A stretch of 64,000 nucleotides of DNA from Erythrobacter sp. (GCA_019739335.1 CP073261.1:1850001-1914000), one strand, 5' to 3'; positions 33,556 through 42,700 are shown, counted from the stretch's first letter. Notes: generated by a model not told the origin, from the letters alone. Made by a program: numbers and translations.

Positions 33556-34926
33556 TCAGCTTGCAGCGACGGTTCTTCTCGACATTCTTGAGGCGACCCC
33601 AGCCTTCCTCAGGAGGTCCGCCACGTGGCTGGTGAGACCGACTTCGCCTCTCACCAAAATTCCTTGGCCATCGCCGACGCGCGAGATCAGCTCCCGCAGG
33701 GCGGCGAGTCCATCGCCGGCGTCGAACTCCGTCCAGTCGACCACGTCACCAGGAACAAGTACGTCGCCGTCGCTGACGCTTGTGCCTACGTGGAGTTGCA
33801 CGCACCACGCCCGGGTGCCGTCGTGCACCCATTCAAATCTCACCGGGCCGAGCGCGCTCCTCAGCCGGCGATCCAGCGCCCTCACGTCCCGCACCACCGC
33901 ATCGGGCAGCGACCCGCCGACTTTCTCGCCCAGCATAAAGCGGTCGCCCTCTCCGCTCACACCTTCGATCACAAGACTGCCGCCGGTCGATGTGATCGCG
34001 GCGCCCGAGTAGACAGCGCGAACGGCGTGCTGGACGATCACTGAGGCGATACGATCGCCCTCGGGATCCTCGAGGGCGAGGAGAGCGTATGGATCCGTCC
34101 AGCCCTTCACGGTCGTGTAGAGGCCAGGCTGCTGCTCGGCAGGGCAGGTCCGAGTCCATATCTCACAGTCGCCGGTTGGCTTCCCAAAGCGGAATGGTGC
34201 GACCTTCCTCGGGATCACGAGCGTTTCGGGGACTGGCGCCCCGGTCAGCGAAGCGACGAGAAGTCCGAATGCTTTGTCTCCGATATGCCGACTGAAGCGG
34301 TTGGGCCAGCGCGGTTCGACTCTCACATCTTGATAGGGAGCGTACTCGTGCTCCCACAGCAGGGTGTGACTTCCTTTCCAGCCGCGCGGACGTGGGTGAA
34401 TGCTAAATTCGGTCCTCTCGCCGACAACGGCTTCGATGTCCGGCCGGAACCCGTAGACCGCTTCGAGCAGGCCCATTCCAAGTTCGAAATCCATGGACGC
34501 AACTCCCGGCTTCTCGACGCAGCGGGGCGTATCGTCGGGAGCGAACTCAATCGTCCTCCCCTGCAAGACGCCGGAGACGCCTCCGTCGGAGATATCGACG
34601 GTCTCGTTGGCGATTGTGTGCAGTCCCTCGCCCGTCAGCCGGAGTACCGTCGCTAGCGCCTCGTTGGCGTCTTTCAGGCCGTAGACGAACTCTCGGCTTC
34701 GGGGATCGCTCGGCAAGTAGCTACGGATGTTTATCATCCTCTCGGCGCTTGAGGCTAGCAAGGTCTCCAGCGCCTCCTGCACGCTGAGGAACCGTTCGTT
34801 CGGCTCGTGCCCGCGAATGCGAGAATAGCTCTGCCTGGGGTCGCCACCTTCGGGGCGGAACCCCACAAACTGCGCGACGTTGCCTCGCGTGGCCAGCTGG
34901 TCGAGAATCGTGTCCTTGTAAAGCAT
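33556..34926 (-). CDS. PEP-synthase/PPDK-like ATP-grasp protein
   Basis: 456 residues, convergent with the ADP-ribosyltransferase-like gene (17 bases apart). The C-terminal half matches the nucleotide-binding part of PEP synthase/pyruvate phosphate dikinase: ASVIVQHAVRAVYSGAAIT, the IEGVSGEGDRFMLGEK loop, then SLPDAV and VRFEWVHDGTRAWCVQLHVG, as in the VQxRP end of that domain. The swivelling phosphohistidine and PEP/pyruvate-barrel domains are absent. The N-terminal 200 residues show no recognised domain. It probably phosphorylates or ligates a small molecule, perhaps linked to the neighbouring purine enzymes (inference). Confidence 0.65.
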   Translation of the reverse strand: MLYKDTILDQLATRGNVAQFVGFRPEGGDPRQSYSRIRGHEPNERFLSVQEALETLLASSAERMINIRSYLPSDPRSREFVYGLKDANEALATVLRLTGEGLHTIANETVDISDGGVSGVLQGRTIEFAPDDTPRCVEKPGVASMDFELGMGLLEAVYGFRPDIEAVVGERTEFSIHPRPRGWKGSHTLLWEHEYAPYQDVRVEPRWPNRFSRHIGDKAFGLLVASLTGAPVPETLVIPRKVAPFRFGKPTGDCEIWTRTCPAEQQPGLYTTVKGWTDPYALLALEDPEGDRIASVIVQHAVRAVYSGAAITSTGGSLVIEGVSGEGDRFMLGEKVGGSLPDAVVRDVRALDRRLRSALGPVRFEWVHDGTRAWCVQLHVGTSVSDGDVLVPGDVVDWTEFDAGDGLAALRELISRVGDGQGILVRGEVGLTSHVADLLRKAGVASRMSRRTVAAS

Positions 34927-35189
34927 CAGCTTCCCCTTCGCGCGTCACCGTCGGTGAGGCAATGACCATTTTCTCCCAAATCAGGCGGCAGATCGCTGGC
35001 CGGACGATTGTCGACAACGTCGCGCATACTGCTAGTCCCCGTTTACGCGTGTCGTGAATGGTGCTCCGCCAATGTCCTCTTTCGCGTCCGATCGCCTTAA
35101 AGCCCTATTTCTTGGGTCCGGACCCATAAACGGGACTCCCATCAGCGCCCGGAGGTGATTCACCAGCCTCCAGTGAGGAGGCATGGAAG

Positions 35190-35354
35190 ATGGCGGATTT
35201 CTTCTGGTTTTCGGATAAACAGTGGGCGCGGATCGAGCCGCTCCTGCCGCAGGATACGCGCGGGATGCTGCGGGTATCTCCATCTCCCGAAATCTCGCCT
35301 TTGCTTGCTTGTGGAGGGCAGCTCGTCGATGCTCTTGCAACAGCACGCGAGTAG
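35190..35354 (+). pseudogene. 5' fragment of IS5-family transposase
   Basis: A 54-codon frame starting MADFFWFSDKQWARIEPLLP, the typical N-terminus of IS5/IS1182-like DDE transposases. Similarity ends near codon 26 (TRGM) and the frame then runs through unrelated sequence to a stop. The catalytic DDE region is missing. The noncoding 34927-35189 before it probably includes the transposon's left end, but no matching right inverted repeat was found. It marks a past insertion/deletion between the purine module and the GIY-YIG gene. Confidence 0.7.
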
Positions 35355-35390
35355 CATCACCGTGCGGAACGTTTTAAAGCGGGGGATACA

Positions 35391-36038
35391 TTGGCGAGCA
35401 TCGAGATCAACTGGGCTGAGACTGGCCCGATCAGCATATTTGAGGAAGCTCGAAAGCTTGGCTTCGACCTGCGCCGTTTCGAGTCACAGCCGGCTGACGT
35501 GCAGGCTGCGATTAAGAAACTGACGATCGACCAAATCATCCGTCTGATTCGCGAGGCTTGGCGGGAATCCTATGATCACGCCTATGCGCCTGCAAAGGAC
35601 TTCAACCGGATCGTAAATGGGGTGTATGTGATCTCTGTCGGTGGGGGATTTGCAGTCAGCTACGGTAGCCGATCATGCGAGGTGATGTACATCGGACGCG
35701 GCAAGATCGCAAACCGGCTGCGGTCACATCTGGTCAACTGGATATTCGATATGTCGCTATCGCTGCGGGATGCGCCCTTCAAGTTCTTCATGGAGACGGT
35801 AGGCGATGGTCGATCAAAAAGCGCATTCATGGACTTCGAGCACTTCATGTTGGAGAACTTTTCAAAGAGGTTTGGCGATAAGCCGCTGATCAACAAGATC
35901 CACGGCAGGGAAGGCCGCATCGAGCACAGTTTTTCCGGCGACTGGGGGCGGCCCTTTGATAAACGAACGAGTAAGTGCCTCTGGGCAATTAGGCCGTCGG
36001 AGCGAAACGCGTGGTTCAAGGAGTTTCGGGACGAGTGA
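35391..36038 (+). CDS. GIY-YIG nuclease-like protein
   Basis: 215 residues starting at TTG after GGGGG. A GIY-YIG fold is visible: GVY (77-79), YIG (100-102) in VMYIGRG, Arg109 and His113 in IANRLRSHL, Glu150 (MDFEHFML) and Asn168 (LINKIHG). These correspond to the family's catalytic Tyr/Arg/Glu and the final Asn. The first 70 residues are helical and may bind a target or partner. The insert between GVY and YIG is slightly longer than usual. It could be a stand-alone restriction or toxin nuclease. It lies directly after the IS fragment. Confidence 0.72.
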   Translation: MASIEINWAETGPISIFEEARKLGFDLRRFESQPADVQAAIKKLTIDQIIRLIREAWRESYDHAYAPAKDFNRIVNGVYVISVGGGFAVSYGSRSCEVMYIGRGKIANRLRSHLVNWIFDMSLSLRDAPFKFFMETVGDGRSKSAFMDFEHFMLENFSKRFGDKPLINKIHGREGRIEHSFSGDWGRPFDKRTSKCLWAIRPSERNAWFKEFRDE

Positions 36039-36180
36039 TCGACTATCGACAAGATTCCTAACGTTCGAGGGGCGCAAATTCTGCTGCGGCGGAGAATTGA
36101 ACCAACTTCCGCATTAGAAGCAGATTGCCCTAAGCCCGCTTCGGGCAGAGCCACAAGATTCGCCAAGTCGGAGCCCTTTC

Positions 36181-36726
36181 TCAAGCACTCTCAGCTAGCA
36201 CCTTCCGAAGATCGATTGATCCATCCGATCCAAGACGGAAGAAGTATGACAGTAATCGGCCGTCGATGTCGTCGAGCAGATTAACCGCCAGCGAAGCAGC
36301 CGGAGCGAAATCAACGGGGTCGTCGAGAACGCGCGGTTTTACCTCAGCGCCGGTAGCTACATGCGCGATGTAAGAATTACGATGCGACACTTTTAGGCCG
36401 TTCACGACCTGACGGAAGGCCTTCACCTTGAGGTCGAGATCTTTCGTGCGCGAAGGATCGAGACCTTCACGTTTCAGAGCACTGAAGAGGGTCTGAAACG
36501 ATCGATTGTTCTTTCCATCATCGTCCAGAGCCGCCAGTCGGGATACAATGTCGCGGCTCGCGCTCTCAAGGAGAATCGCTTCCACCTGCAAATCCTCGCG
36601 CGACATTTCGCGGATCCGGTCAAAGCGCATCCTACTATTATATGAGTATATCGTGATCAATAGCCAAAGGATGTCCTGCTTAAGACCGACCTTTATTTCC
36701 CCGGAAGAGGCTGTCGCGCGCGCCAT
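36181..36726 (-). CDS. Hypothetical HEPN/AbiU2-like helical protein
   Basis: 181 residues, nearly all helical. The segment VNGLKVSHRNSYIAHVATG carries R-N-x4-H, which fits the R-x(4-6)-H motif of HEPN RNases and resembles AbiU2-type proteins. An internal ATG at codon 33 (MRFDRIREMSRED) is an alternative start. It is the rightmost gene of island A and stands alone. Abortive-infection RNase activity is an inference from the motif only. Confidence 0.5.
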   Translation of the reverse strand: MARATASSGEIKVGLKQDILWLLITIYSYNSRMRFDRIREMSREDLQVEAILLESASRDIVSRLAALDDDGKNNRSFQTLFSALKREGLDPSRTKDLDLKVKAFRQVVNGLKVSHRNSYIAHVATGAEVKPRVLDDPVDFAPAASLAVNLLDDIDGRLLSYFFRLGSDGSIDLRKVLAESA

Positions 36727-37162
36727 ACGAGGCGTGTAGTGAAGAGTTCAGTAAAAGCAATATGAAAGAAAGATGCGTGATGACACGACCATGGAGAGCT
36801 TCACCCATCAACGAGCCGCCTAAGGACATGTAATCGATGGTTGGCCTCCTCTGGCGGTGGTGAAACATAGGACACACGTGCGCACTGCCATCCGCATTGC
36901 TCAGTATCGGAACCTCACGGCTCAATTGATCTACGATGGCGTCCTTTGCGACCTACGGACGAAGGTTCTCTGGAGTCAGCCAACTAGGTGGCGGTCCGCA
37001 CTTACATACGCCGCGTGGAAACTCGCAGATTGTATCCGCCCCAACGGCGGTGAAAATGATCATTGACGCTTCGGAGCCAACACTGCAAACGCGGTGCTCA
37101 ACGGAAGCACTGTAAAAGACATTGTAAAAAATGTCTCAAAATATCAGCTAAGTCGTTGAAAT
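36727..37162. other. Non-coding right end of island A with TGTAAAA repeats
   Basis: A 69-codon frame at 36857-37066 lacks a ribosome-binding site and looks spurious. TGTAAAAG (37111-37118) and TGTAAAAA (37123-37130) lie 33-52 bases before the tRNA and echo copies at the left end. Since the tRNA's 5' half was supplied by the island, its promoter must also lie here. Confidence 0.45.
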
Positions 37163-37236
37163 GCGGGTGTAGCTCAATGGTAGAGCAGCAGCTTCCCAAG
37201 CTGAATACGAGGGTTCGATTCCCTTCACCCGCTCCA
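37163..37236 (+). tRNA. tRNA-Gly(CCC)
   Basis: Folds as a full cloverleaf: acceptor GCGGGTG with CACCCGC, D-arm GCTC...GAGC, anticodon stem GCAGC/GCTGA (last pair C-G to G-C type, loop TTCCCAA, anticodon CCC), T-arm GAGGG-TTCGATT-CCCTT, discriminator T and encoded CCA. It is the insertion target of island A (5' half duplicated at 14838) and of island B (3' end repeated at 49565). Confidence 0.93.
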
Positions 37237-37271
37237 TTTTCCCATTCGCTACCGTCCGTATTTGACTGGAC
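37219..37271 (+). repeat. att repeat of island B, left copy
   Basis: 53 bases covering the T-arm/acceptor end of tRNA-Gly and 35 bases beyond it. It matches 49565-49616 except for one base deletion and one T/C change. Confidence 0.85.
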
Positions 37272-37350
37272 AACCCCCTAAAATCCTCGGCATTTTTCGG
37301 TTTCTAGGCCGCTAGCGTTCACCTGCGTTCGGCTCCAGCCATGTGCTGCT

Positions 37351-37423
37351 GGGGGTATGATTGGGGGGTATATGCTAATCGGCTCAATCGATGCCTTCAG
37401 CGCTGGGGGTATATTGGGGGTAT
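37351..37423 (+). repeat. Four GGGGGTAT arm-type sites in two pairs
   Basis: Exact GGGGGTAT copies at 37351, 37364, 37405 and 37416, i.e. two pairs spaced 13 and 11 bases, between the att site and the integrase start. A third pair lies at 49487 and 49499 inside the right end. The placement fits integrase arm-binding sites. Confidence 0.65.
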
Positions 37424-37448
37424 CGGCCCTCGGAAGGGATGGGGGGCG

Positions 37449-38681
37449 ATGGCACTTACAGACGTGGCAATCCGGAATGCGAAGCCGGGGGCAAAGGCGA
37501 TCAAGCTGGCGGACGGGGGCGGCATGTTCCTGCTTGTCACTCCAGCCGGGGGCAAGCTGTGGCGGCTGAAATACCGGATCGATGGCAGCGAAAAATTGCT
37601 GGCCATGGGAGCCTATCCCGAAACCAGCCTGAGCGATGCCCGCAAGCGGCGCGAGGAAGCGCGCGGGATGATAGCGCAGGGCAAAGACCCTTCGCGCGAA
37701 AAGCAGCGCGGCAAGGTGCGCGCCCGTATACAGGCAACCGATACGTTCATGGCGATTGCCAATGAGTATTGCGCCAAGCGCAGGCGCGACGGGGAAAAGG
37801 GATGGTCCCCCAACACAGCCGTTCGCAGCGAATATCTGCTGTCCCTCTTGAATAGCAGCATCGGGCGGCTGGCGATTGCCGAGATAGAGCCTGCCGACGT
37901 TCTGGTGGCGGTGCGCAAGATAGAGGCCAAGGGCAATCTGGAAAGCGCACGGCGCACCCTGCAACTGGCCAGCATGGTTTTCCGCTATGCCGTGGCAACA
38001 GCCCGCCTTCTCTCAGACCCTACGCGCGACCTGAAAGGGGCACTGACTGCCCCCACGGTGACGCATTACGGCGCGATAACCGATGCCAAGCAGGTTGGCG
38101 GCCTGTTGCGCGCTATCGATGAATATGACGGCAGCGGGATAACGAAGCTGGCCTTGCAGCTTGCCCCGCATGTGTTCGTCCGCCCCGGCGAATTGCGCCA
38201 TGCCGAATGGGAGGAAATCGATCTGGACGGGGCGGTGTGGAATATCCCGGCGGGCAAAATGAAAATGGGCAAGGCGCATAGTGTGCCGCTGTCCAAGCAG
38301 GCGGTGGCGATCCTGAAGCAGCTACAGGCCGCTACAGGGCCGACAGGATATGCCTTCCCCTCTATTCGCACCCGTGCCCGCCCGATGAGCGAAAACACCC
38401 TGAATGCGGCTTTGCGGCGGCTGGGATACACCAGCGACGAAATGACCGCGCACGGCTTCAGCGCGATGGCATCCACGCTCTTGAATGAAAGCGGCAAGTT
38501 CAATCCCGATGCCATCGAACGCGCCCTTGCCCATGGCGACAGCGACAAGGTGCGCGCGGCCTATCATCGCGGGGCGCATTGGGATGAACGGGTGACAATG
38601 GCGCAATGGTGGAGCGATTATCTGGACCAGTTGCGCAAGGGGGCGGACGTGGTGGCTTTCCCGGCGCGCGGGGCGGGGTGA
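37449..38681 (+). CDS. P4-type tyrosine integrase with Arg-to-Ser change at the HxxR site
   Basis: 410 residues from the ATG at 37449 (MALTDVAIRNAKPG). The frame open to 37341 runs through the arm-site repeats and is rejected. The N-terminal DUF4102 arm-binding domain (KLADGGGMFLLVTPAGGKLW) and core-binding domain are intact. The catalytic domain has the first Arg (FVRPGELRHAEW), the hairpin Lys region, His335, late His (ALAHGD) and the Tyr of AAYHRG. However, the box II sequence reads AHGFSAMAST, where P4 integrases have HGFRAMAST; codon 338 (38460-38462) is AGC for Ser instead of CGC for Arg. Loss of this arginine should strongly reduce or abolish strand exchange. Confidence 0.88.
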   Translation: MALTDVAIRNAKPGAKAIKLADGGGMFLLVTPAGGKLWRLKYRIDGSEKLLAMGAYPETSLSDARKRREEARGMIAQGKDPSREKQRGKVRARIQATDTFMAIANEYCAKRRRDGEKGWSPNTAVRSEYLLSLLNSSIGRLAIAEIEPADVLVAVRKIEAKGNLESARRTLQLASMVFRYAVATARLLSDPTRDLKGALTAPTVTHYGAITDAKQVGGLLRAIDEYDGSGITKLALQLAPHVFVRPGELRHAEWEEIDLDGAVWNIPAGKMKMGKAHSVPLSKQAVAILKQLQAATGPTGYAFPSIRTRARPMSENTLNAALRRLGYTSDEMTAHGFSAMASTLLNESGKFNPDAIERALAHGDSDKVRAAYHRGAHWDERVTMAQWWSDYLDQLRKGADVVAFPARGAG

Positions 38682-38719
38682 ACCGCTAGGGCTTGCCCCA
38701 TGCCCCCGCCCATGCCTAA

Positions 38720-39066
38720 ACCCTTGCGAACGCTAGGGGGATCGAATGGCTCGGCTGGGATGAAATCAAGCGGCGCGCCAAAGCCTTCAGCGAGGAATGG
38801 CAGAACGCCGATTACGAAAAGGGCGAAACTCAAACCTTCTACAACGAATTTTTCGAGATATTCGGCATCAAGCGCAAGCAGGTGGCGATCTACGAACAGC
38901 GGGTAAAGCTGCTGAAGCAAAAGCACGGGTTCATCGATCTGTTCTGGCCGGGAACCCTGCTTGTCGAACAGAAAAGCAGCAACCTGGACCTAGACCGGGC
39001 GCAAGGGCAGGCGCTGGACTATCTGGCGGGCATCCAGGCGGTGATTGCCGATCAGGTCCACAATCA
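38720..39066 (+). pseudogene. N-terminal remnant of MmeI-like (type IIL) restriction-methyltransferase
   Basis: The open frame reads IEWLGWDEIKRRAKAFSEEW, then ETQTFYNEFFEIFGIKRKQV and HGFIDLFWPGTLLVEQKSS. This is the N-terminal nuclease region of MmeI-like fused R-M enzymes, with the D...ExK core (IDLFWPG...VEQK). Similarity stops after ALDYLAGIQAV. The methyltransferase and target-recognition parts (normally about 800 more residues) are absent, and no start codon is in frame after the stop at 38717. It is a deletion relic of a defence gene. Confidence 0.75.
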
Positions 39067-39083
39067 TACCGGGGGCAGGGAAA

Positions 39084-39344
39084 ATGCAAAATCAAACGGA
39101 CAACCCCATGCAACCGGAGCGGCTGGCACGAGCCCGCCGATGCTTGGCCATGACGCGGAAGGGAACGGCCTGCCAATCCCCGGCGGTGAAGGGGAAGGCG
39201 CGATGCAGGATGCACGGGGGCAAGGGCAGCGGCGCGCCTAGGGGCAACAGGAACGCATGGAAGCACGGCGGGCGATCCGGAGAGGCGGAAGGCGCGGCGC
39301 GCTACCTGAAGGCCTTGGCGCGCTTGCTGGACGAAGCCGGGTGA
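39084..39344 (+). CDS. Small HGG-motif protein common in prophages/islands
   Basis: About 86 residues from the ATG at 39084 (an in-frame ATG at 39108 is possible). The body has CLAMTRKGTACQSPAVKGKA then CRMHGGKGSGAPRGNRNAWK, a Cys/His-containing basic motif seen in many small alphaproteobacterial phage and island proteins of unknown role. The paired Cys/His could form a small zinc-binding element. Its 5' end overlaps the MmeI-like remnant in another frame. Confidence 0.6.
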   Translation: MQNQTDNPMQPERLARARRCLAMTRKGTACQSPAVKGKARCRMHGGKGSGAPRGNRNAWKHGGRSGEAEGAARYLKALARLLDEAG

Positions 39345-39790
39345 TGGTTGGCGAATGTGGCAGATACGCGCGCCCGCGCGCGGGGGACGGGGGGAGGGGG
39401 TGTTGCTACCTCCAGCCGCTTGGCAGCTAGGACCGATTGGGAAACCCGCCTCTATCGCTAACACAGTTTTCTCATTCCCGTTGGAAATGAGGGAGCGGCA
39501 GCTATCGCGGCGATCGAGACAAAAGCGGCCTTTCAGCAAACGACCCCAAAGATGTTATTGTCAGCCAGGGGATATCCTGACTACCCGAGCAGCTTTGTAC
39601 CACCTCATCATAAGCGATTGACGGGGCTTGACGCAGTGAACTAGCCACACTGGATGGCCGGGTTTCTCCCGTCCCTAGCATTTGATACCAACACTATAGC
39701 ATTCGGGTCGCACCGTATTTCCATGTCCCTTAGCGGGCAGGCGTAGCGTGCGTCTTTCCGGCGGGGATTTATTCCACTGGAGGACTACCG
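39345..39790. other. Non-coding stretch before the first adhesin
   Basis: No gene was found. It contains a 31-base copy of a repeat (39517-39547) that recurs at 48507-48536 beyond the third adhesin. It also holds a leader region (about 39704-39790) similar to the one before the second adhesin (about 43077-43162). Confidence 0.5.
39517..39547 (+). repeat. Direct repeat flanking the adhesin array, left copy
   Basis: Matches 48507-48536 with a single extra T. Core AAAAGCGGCC(T)TTCAGCAAAC. The two copies enclose the three adhesin genes. Confidence 0.7.
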
Positions 39791-42700
39791 ATGCTTACTA
39801 CCAATCGCACCCTGTTCGCCGCAACCCTGCTCGCCGGAACCGCGGCAGTCACGCTGTTGCTCGCACCACAAGAAGCCATGGCCGACGATTGCCTGCTCGA
39901 TACCAACAATGACGGCAATGCCGACAGCAATGTCGATACCGATCTTGGTGCGGAGTCGAATGGGTTCGATACCCGCCTCGCCTGCGGCTCCGCAGCCGGA
40001 GCGACCGGGCCCAATTCGACCAGTATAGGGGCCTCATCAGACGCAACAGGGTCCAGTGCCAGTGCTCTGGGTTCATTTGCTCAAGCTACCGGCTCGCAAT
40101 CGACCAGCATCGGAGCCTTGTCTGAAGCAACCCAGCAGAACGCCAGCGCGCTTGGCTTCTCTGCCGAAGCGACAGGACTGCGATCGTCCAGCGTTGGCGC
40201 GTTTTCGGTAGCGAGCATCGACAATGCCAGCGCTTTCGGTTTCGGTGCGACGGCAAGCGGCATTAATTCGACCAGTATCGGGACAAGCTCCATAGCGTCC
40301 GCAAACAATAGCAGTGCACTGGGCAATCTTGCCGGTGCATCGGGCCTCCAATCGACCAGCATCGGCGCATCATCGGACGCAACCGGACAGGATTCCAGTG
40401 CGCTGGGCTTTGGTGCCCAGGCCACCGGCACAAGTTCGACCAGCCTTGGCAGAGGTGCCAGTGCATCTGCAATCAACGCTAGTGCTTTGGGCGCGTTTGC
40501 CCAGGCCAGCAATACCTCGACAACAAGTGTCGGCACATCCTCGCTTGCAAGCATGAACAGCGCCAGTGCTCTGGGCGCAAGCGCACAGGCAGCCGGGGTC
40601 AATTCAACCAGTATCGGCGCATTTACCGTTGCCTCCGGCCTGCAATCGACCAGTGTTGGCGCAAGTTCCGACGCGACCCAACAGAACGCCAGCGCGCTGG
40701 GGTATCTCGCTCAGGCGACAGGGCTGCAATCAACCAGCGTGGGCGCGTTTTCGGGCGCGGTGACCAACAACGCCAGCGCATTGGGCTTCAACGCCGTGGC
40801 AAGCGGCACGGGTTCGACCAGCCTCGGCGCACTCTCAGACGCGAACCAACAGAACGCCAGCGCATTGGGCTTCCAGGCCCAGGCGACCGGCGCCGAATCG
40901 CTTGCTTTGGGAGCCAACTCGGGCGCAACAGCGATCGAAGCTGTCGCTATCGGCGCCAGCGCTTTGGCAAGCGGGTTTTCGGCTACCAGCGTTGGAACAA
41001 GTTCCGATGCTACACAAACTGAGGCCACGGCAGTTGGCGCCTTTGCCCAATCAACAGGCGTGCAGTCGACCAGTGTCGGTGCCTTCTCCGGTGCGACCGC
41101 ATCGAGTGCTTCTGCATTTGGCGTCAGTGCGCAGGCTACCGGCGCGGGTTCGACCAGCATCGGGAACGGTGCCGGGGCATCTGGCAATTCGTCCACGGCA
41201 TTGGGTATTTCGGCTCAGGCCAGCGATTTTGCCAGCCTTGCCGGCGGGTTCGGCACTGCTGCCAGCGGCAATGGGGCGATTGCCCTGGGCGGGCTGGCGA
41301 CCACGATCAATGGCTCTGGCGCGACCCACGGAAACATCGCCATCGGCAGTTCATCGGGCGTGATTGCCGGAATGAACGGCGGCACGCTCACCACTGCCAA
41401 TGGCGGAAACTCCATTGCCCTGGGAAGTGCGGCACAGGCCACCGGATTGCAGGCTGTGGGCATCGGGGCCAATTCGGTCGCTTCGCTGAACAATGCAATC
41501 GCGCTCGGCTTCGCGGCGCAAGCACTTGGTGCGGCTTCGCTTGCAATCGGAGGGCAATCGCTTGCCAACCAGTTTTTTGCCATTGCCATAGGCAACAATG
41601 CGCAGGCCACCGGGGCTTCGACCACTACGATTGGCACGGGATCGGGTGCATCGGCAGAGTTCGCCAGCGCGCTCGGCAATCTGGCTCTGGCCAGCGGTGT
41701 GCAGTCCACTGCGATCGGTGCCAATTCGGATGCGACGCTGCAATTCGCCAGCGCTTTCGGCGAATCGGCGCAGGCCACCGGAGTGGCCGCCACTGCCATC
41801 GGGACAAGTTCGACAGCATCGGCAACCGATGCCACCGCGCTCGGCGGAACAGCGCAGGCGAGCGGGATCGGCGCAACCGCACTCGGTTCGCTATCGGTAG
41901 CTAATGCCGCCGGAGCGGTGGCGCTCGGATTGAAAGCCCAATCGAGCGGCATCGGCGCAATCGCCATCGGCGGCGACGGGGCCGACGACCTTGCGCTGGG
42001 CGCACAGGCGACTGGTCTTTCTGCAATCGCCCTTGGCGTCGACGCCGAGGCACTGGCAGAGGACGCAACTGCGATCGGGCGCGATACGCTCGTTACCGGC
42101 CTGCGCAGCGTGGCGCTGGGCAATGCGGTGGAAGTGACCAACAACAATGCCACAGCCGTTGGCGCCTCTGCAGGGGCCACCGGCCTATCCGGCTCGGCCT
42201 TCGGCGCGCTGGCGCGGGCCGATGCGCAGAATGCTACGGCCGTGGGCCGCTCGACGGATGTCACCGGCATCAGCGGCACGGCTGTGGGCTTTACCGCCAG
42301 CGTCGCCGGAACCCGCGGCACGGCGGTGGGTGCAGGTGCCAGTGCCTCCGCCACCCGCGGCACCGCGGTGGGGGACAGCGCGGTGGCGGACCAGGTCCAG
42401 TCGACCGCAGTGGGCTACCTCGCCAACACCACTGCCGCCAACCAGGTGATGATCGGCGGGGCAGGCTCCTCGGTCGCCATCGGCGACATCATGGCGAGCG
42501 ATGCGGTCCAGGTGGGCGAGGAGCAGGTCGTCACCATCGACAGCGCCGGAACGCTGGGTGTCTCGAACGTTGCCAGCGCCGCTAGCGTCGCCAACGTCAG
42601 GGTCAGCGTCGATTACCTCGCCGCGGTGACCGACGCACAGTTCAGCGCCTTGCAAAGCCGGGTGGCCGGGGTCGAGGGCAGCATCGATACGCTGTTCGAT

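Larger units (their letters stand above)
14838..37202. mobile_element. Genomic island A, inserted in tRNA-Gly(CCC)
   Basis: The first 40 bases of tRNA-Gly (from base 1 through the anticodon loop and into the 3' anticodon stem) occur exactly at 14838-14877 and again at 37163-37202 as part of the intact gene. The flanking bases differ on both sides. This is the footprint of integration at the anticodon stem-loop. The enclosed 22 kb has lower GC than both flanks. It carries DNA methyltransferases, two tyrosine recombinases, helicases and several defence-type genes. Both ends carry TGTAAAA-type repeats. The recombinases lie in the middle, so the island may be composite. Confidence 0.8.

Noticed and set aside
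30572..34926. Complete 2-aminoadenine (Z) DNA synthesis pathway
   Set aside because: PurZ-like and DatZ-like genes are present but no MazZ pyrophosphohydrolase or DpoZ polymerase is visible, so genome-wide base replacement is not supported.
36079..36150. tRNA-like sequence on the minus strand, with a good anticodon stem-loop (loop TTCTAAT) and a TTCAATTC T-loop-like segment
   Set aside because: The T-stem and acceptor stem do not pair; at best it is a degraded tRNA remnant or chance. Not annotated as a gene.
36857..37066. 69-aa forward frame at the right end of island A
   Set aside because: No start signal and no recognisable similarity; considered spurious.
37063..37281. 72-residue frame through tRNA-Gly
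   Set aside because: It runs straight through the tRNA; the phrase from the T-arm (RVRFPSPAPF) is the known artefact of translating tRNA genes.
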